The notes below the pieces were generated by a model, which saw only the letters and a program-made list of their open reading frames with translations, ran no database searches and was not told the DNA's origin. The translations under genes and the position numbers were made by a program. A DNA stretch of 6,205 nucleotides from Synergistales bacterium (lineage in GTDB: Bacteria; Synergistota; Synergistia; Synergistales; 79-D21), in contig JADLKH010000005.1 of the NCBI GenBank assembly GCA_015657435.1, positions 168,245-174,449 on the forward strand, written 5' to 3'. Below, piece by piece: positions 5,670-6,205 of the stretch. Positions within the stretch are counted from its first letter, which is position 1. Every line of letters starts with the position of its first letter.

Positions 5670-6205
5670 TCAGTTGAATGCCTGCAGAAGATTCAAAAAA
5701 CGACCGAGTTCGTCTTCCTTGCCGATCGACACTCGAAACCAGTCGCCCGGAACATCCAGCTCCAGGAACTTGACATGGATGCCCGCCTCTTCCATTCGAC
5801 ACCGCACCTCGTCATTCCGTACCGGGGAGCGAACCAGGACAAAGTTCGATTCGCTTTCGAAGGCCCTCCATCCCCGGACCCGGTTGATCCCGCGTACCAG
5901 TTGATCCCTCATGTAGCGGATGCTCAGGACGCGACTTTCCATCCACTCCCTGTATTGAAGAACGATTCCTGCGATTTCCTGCGATAGCAGACCGACATTG
6001 TAGAGATCCCGTACTTTTTCGATTTCGGCCGCAACCGAAGGTGCACAGGCCGCATAGCCGATTCGAAGTCCGGCCATACCCCATGCCTTCGAGAGAGTTT
6101 TCAGGATACAGAGGTTCCCTGGGAGTTCCCCACCACGGAAGGTTTCGAGAAACGTTTCTTTCGCAAATTCCCCGTAGGCCTCGTCGACCATCAGCACCCC
6201 TTGAA
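5670..6205 (-). CDS. hisC: Histidinol-phosphate aminotransferase, C-terminal part
   Basis: The frame is open to the right edge; the last 177 whole codons are present, about half of a usual 350-aa HisC. The enzyme is PLP-dependent and converts imidazole acetol-phosphate to histidinol-phosphate with glutamate, the seventh step of histidine biosynthesis, in the cytoplasm. VDEAYGEF holds the PLP-contacting Asp and Tyr. TLSKAWGMAGLRIGYA holds the Schiff-base lysine (codon 6089-6087) and the phosphate-side Arg. FRVSIG near the end holds the Arg that binds the substrate carboxylate. The TLSKAxGxAGLR form favours HisC over the related cobalamin enzyme CobD or aspartate aminotransferases, though broad-specificity relatives cannot be excluded from half a protein. 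The GTG at 6197 is inside the conserved core and is not a start. It is followed on the same strand by yerC, a likely regulator of the same pathway. Confidence 0.9.
   Translation of the reverse strand, partial: QGVLMVDEAYGEFAKETFLETFRGGELPGNLCILKTLSKAWGMAGLRIGYAACAPSVAAEIEKVRDLYNVGLLSQEIAGIVLQYREWMESRVLSIRYMRDQLVRGINRVRGWRAFESESNFVLVRSPVRNDEVRCRMEEAGIHVKFLELDVPGDWFRVSIGKEDELGRFLNLLQAFN

Noticed and set aside
5655..5673. CTGAA/TTCAG inverted repeat at the hisC stop as a terminator
   Set aside because: It has only 5 bp, a 9-base loop and no following T-run; too weak to call.
1..6205. A defence system, mobile element, CRISPR array or other wholly new system
   Set aside because: All long genes belong to recognisable housekeeping or metabolic families; I see no repeats of array type, transposase, integrase, toxin-antitoxin or phage genes.

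Overview
The window is ordinary-density bacterial chromosome of moderately high GC. It is probably from an anaerobic Firmicutes- or Synergistota-like bacterium. That assignment is an inference, based on the YerC-type TrpR-family regulator, the AAA_32-type Lon-like protease, the strong GGAGG ribosome sites, and two iron-sulphur proteins encoded side by side. Nothing in the sequence fixes the taxon.

Plus strand, left to right. (1) The C-terminal 281 residues of a P-type cation ATPase, most like the Ca2+ (P2A) group, enter from the left edge and end at 846. (2) After 66 bases comes a complete Lon-related ATP-dependent protease, 817 aa from its best start at 913. It carries an AAA_32-type ATPase part and a Lon Ser-Lys proteolytic domain. 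(3) An endonuclease III-family DNA glycosylase/AP lyase with a 4-cysteine [4Fe-4S] loop begins inside the end of the protease gene. (4) A DUF362 protein with a C-terminal 2x[4Fe-4S] ferredoxin domain starts at a TTG that overlaps the glycosylase stop codon (TTGA). Genes 2-4 overlap end to start, so they look like one translationally coupled operon. The ATPase may be read into the same transcript, since no terminator is visible between it and the protease.

A 14-bp perfect inverted repeat at 5187-5229 separates the two convergent gene groups and probably ends transcription from both sides. Only the minus-strand direction has a good U-tract.

Minus strand, right to left. The C-terminal part of histidinol-phosphate aminotransferase (hisC) enters from the right edge. 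It is followed by a small TrpR-family regulator (YerC/HisR type) with its own extended -10 promoter, a possible operator and a strong ribosome site. The pairing fits a local regulator of histidine biosynthesis.

The least ordinary signals are three. A 13-bp GC-rich hairpin with an AAAA loop lies inside the first 100 bases of the glycosylase coding sequence. The protease/glycosylase/DUF362 coupling is unusual. The small palindrome sits exactly between the yerC promoter and its ribosome site. I saw no tRNA or rRNA genes, CRISPR, insertion sequences or phage genes, and no gene-free stretch longer than about 110 bases.
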